This document shows positions 62,401 to 64,000 of a stretch of 64,000 nucleotides of DNA, one piece after another. The notes below the pieces were generated by a model. The model was given only the letters and a program-made list of their open reading frames with translations. It was not told where the DNA came from and ran no database searches. Position 1 is the stretch's first letter; the number at the start of each line of letters is the position of its first letter. The DNA comes from Moniliella sp. 'wahieum'. Its lineage: Eukaryota > Basidiomycota > Moniliellomycetes > Moniliellales > Moniliellaceae. A program made the translations under genes and the position numbers. The DNA lies in NCBI GenBank assembly GCA_003971905.1, contig RSEE01000030.1:568001-632000 (forward strand). Direction: 5' to 3'.

Positions 62401-62592
62401 GCGGTTGACGGCGGGGGGGGTGGCGGTGCGTGTGCGGGCACGGGCGGGCTCGGAGGAGGCCAGGGCAGCGCTGAGGCCGAGGGGGGGGAAGGGGGAGCCG
62501 GTGGTGGGGTTGAGCGCGTGCGGGACGGCGCTGGCGCTGGCGGGCGAGTCGAGCTCGGGGCGGCCAGCGGACGGCGGAGCGCGGCGCGGCAT
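59493..62592 (-). CDS. NOT4: CCR4-NOT ubiquitin ligase NOT4 (RING, RRM, C3H1)
   Basis: E3 ligase subunit of CCR4-NOT in mRNA decay and ribosome quality control. Start: [15 protein letters not shown] at 62592, or an in-frame ATG at 62712; the N-terminus is longer than usual. The C4C4 RING reads [26 protein letters not shown], then after the intron 62145-62076 [20 protein letters not shown] and [12 protein letters not shown] coiled segment ([16 protein letters not shown]) leads to the RRM ([40 protein letters not shown]) and the C3H1 finger ([20 protein letters not shown]), then [15 protein letters not shown]. The long C-terminal part, 543 codons unbroken, has a (QA)n tract and three APWFDTA repeats and ends GRMPMGLS. 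Frame changes occur only in the first half. Confidence 0.93.
59826..59995. repeat. GCTTGA/GCCTGG hexanucleotide tract coding (QA)n in NOT4
   Basis: About 28 hexamer units encode Gln-Ala repeats with occasional His. The clean GCTTGA core (59833-59870) suggests recent slippage. A second, shorter (QA)n tract occurs in the Sec7-PH gene at 35491-35517. Confidence 0.85.
60106..60174. repeat. three exact 21-bp units in NOT4 (APWFDTA)
   Basis: Three identical copies of a 21-bp unit and the start of a fourth encode APWFDTA three times. Identity without synonymous change points to very recent duplication. Confidence 0.9.
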
Positions 62593-62943
62593 CCTCGGCG
62601 TCGGCGAGCGGGCAGAGGGGCGGGTGTCAAGAAGCTCCGCGCGAGAAGGCGGCGGCCGAGACGCTGTGCTGCGAGGAGCGCCTTCAGTTAGAGGGGCGCA
62701 TTCAACATTCAATATTCAATCGCCAGCACCACACCTGCAACACTGCCCGGGCGCAGGGCCAGCAACATTGCAAGGGGGAACAACCCTAGCAACCCTACCT
62801 CGGTTATGCTGCCGCGTGCACCCTGGGACACGACTGGCGTCTCCTGGTGTCTCCTGCGTCTCGTGGTGTTTCCTGGCGTCCCACCGGCGCACTCCCGGGT
62901 ATACACCTCACGTTGAGATTCAACATGGCCCAGTCTTTACGGC
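62593..62943. other. intergenic DNA between NOT4 and repeat copy C
   Basis: Contains the possible 5' extension of NOT4 (to 62712) and GC-rich promoter sequence. Similarity to copy B begins at about 62944. Confidence 0.4.
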
Positions 62944-64000
62944 ATGATGCACGAGGAAGTGCTATCGGATGACATTCTTAGTCCCTTCGCAGCCTCCGCT
63001 AGCTTTTGTTGGAGGGTAGTGCTGGGGTTCCCTTGCACGGCCCTCGGTGGATCGCGGAAGAGTTCCGCTCGCAGGGCGCACGCGCCTGCTCGCTTCATTT
63101 CCCTTCTCTCTCTCCTGTCTCCTTCCCTTCAACTCGATGTTGCCTGAAGACTTGTGGCTCACCTCTTTGCCTTCACGCCTGTCTGAAGGCTGCTTTGCAA
63201 CTCATCCATAGGATCGCGAGTGCTCCCAGGTCGCACTCTATTTCCATCTGCCCAGTCGCGCGAGCCTTCCATCAGCCGTGTCGGTTCTCCGTACCTCAGC
63301 ATGTCGCGTGGGTTCCTTTCACAGCCACTGCCATGCCTCAGCCCTGGAAGTGTCTGTCCGCTCCACTGCATCTACCGTCGCTCAGCCCGGAGGCTTCAGA
63401 CACGTTACTATACCCTGCAGCCGGCGTATACGCAGCCTTGCCACGCGTGCAGTCGCCTCGGCTTCACGCCCAAAGGCTTCTCCTCCTCGCTCGGATCCAC
63501 CAAGTAGCCCAAACCCGAAACTACCGTGAGTCGTCTTTCACCTAAGGGACTGTACCCACCAACCTGAGCAAGCCCCTAGCAGGGCCCGCCTGCGACAGGG
63601 CCGTCGTAAGCCACCTCTGGACCATCGATCATCCTTGCTCCATCCTTCCACCAATTCCCTTTGCCTCCCCCTCTCTTCTTGTCCTTCCCCCCCGCACTTT
63701 ATTTTTGTCGCAAAGACCCCAATTGCTTTCCACATTCCTCTTGCTCCACCGCTCCGCGGCAGTGGCCAGGTCGACGGCAGCGGGGGCACAAACGTGGGAG
63801 TGGATTGATGGGGACCGTGTGCCAGTGTGGTCGTTGGTGCGGCAATGGGGGCACCGGCGGTGAGTACGGGTAGGGGGCATTTTAAGGGAGTGGAGGGACG
63901 CGTCGACGCGACTCCGTCTGTCATATGCCCGATGGTTGGCGCAGCCAGCTTCCCCCCGTCACGTGCAGGTGGGGGAGCAGTAGGGTTCAGGTCGGGGGCA
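62944..64000 (-). mobile_element. dispersed repeat, copy C (runs to the window edge)
   Basis: Matches copy B in the opposite orientation across the whole visible length, from CGAGGAAGTGCTATCGGATG near 62950 to the TAGGGTTCAGGTCGGG-type end unit at 63980-64000. It includes a zinc-knuckle frame on the minus strand (63880-63629) starting MPPTRTHRRCPHCRTNDHTG. Relative to copy B it has internal length differences, for example after the CCTAAGGGA block. The edge of the window cuts it at or near its end. Confidence 0.65.

Overview
Kind of organism. This is nuclear DNA from a fungus, most likely a basidiomycete. It carries divergent histone pairs, introns of about 40-95 bp with GT..AG borders, a STE7-class MAP kinase kinase, a nitrogen-type GATA factor with an N-terminal DUF1752 block, a Sec7-PH Arf exchange factor, a CCR4-NOT NOT4 ligase, and a secreted protein family that I know from basidiomycetes. 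The split after the ATG in H3 and cofilin also fits. I cannot name the genus; Ustilaginomycotina is a weak guess.

Layout. 1-5.2 kb: the 5' end of malate synthase (minus, leaving the window), then H4/H3 and H2A/H2B as two divergent pairs. 5.6-11.4 kb: HSE1, STE7-like kinase and an alpha/beta hydrolase, all on minus. 11.8-21.5 kb: SPT6 (plus), facing a tRNA m3C methyltransferase (minus) and a HELLS/IRC5-type SNF2 ATPase (minus). 22.8-29.1 kb: an unrecognised plus-strand gene and the GATA factor (minus). 29.1-33.1 kb: gene-poor. 33.2-38.1 kb: Sec7-PH protein and cofilin (plus). 38.6-43.4 kb: an unknown minus gene, two intron-bearing tRNA-Pro(CGG) copies around a membrane-protein gene, and a secreted protein. 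43.4-59.5 kb: an accessory tract whose only firmly supported gene is a C2H2 factor, full of short tandem arrays and two copies of a dispersed repeat. 59.5-62.6 kb: NOT4. 62.9-64 kb: a third repeat copy, inverted relative to the second.

How the genes relate. Most are housekeeping genes of chromatin and gene expression (core histones, SPT6, SNF2 ATPase, NOT4, tRNA modification), trafficking and cytoskeleton (HSE1, Sec7-PH, cofilin), signalling (STE7) and nutrient control (GATA factor, malate synthase). They do not form a cluster with one shared function.

Two window-wide signals matter most. (1) Nearly every conserved gene changes frame at least once. Each case I could resolve is cured by adding one base to a run of identical bases, so these look like homopolymer-contraction errors in the assembly and not pseudogenes. 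Gene coordinates below span these breaks. (2) The non-coding DNA is full of short arrays with a strict 7-bp period. Many of them are a 6-bp palindrome of form A-N-N-N-N-T plus a one-base spacer, with a different palindrome at each locus. I found no description of this to hand, and it is the best candidate here for something new.
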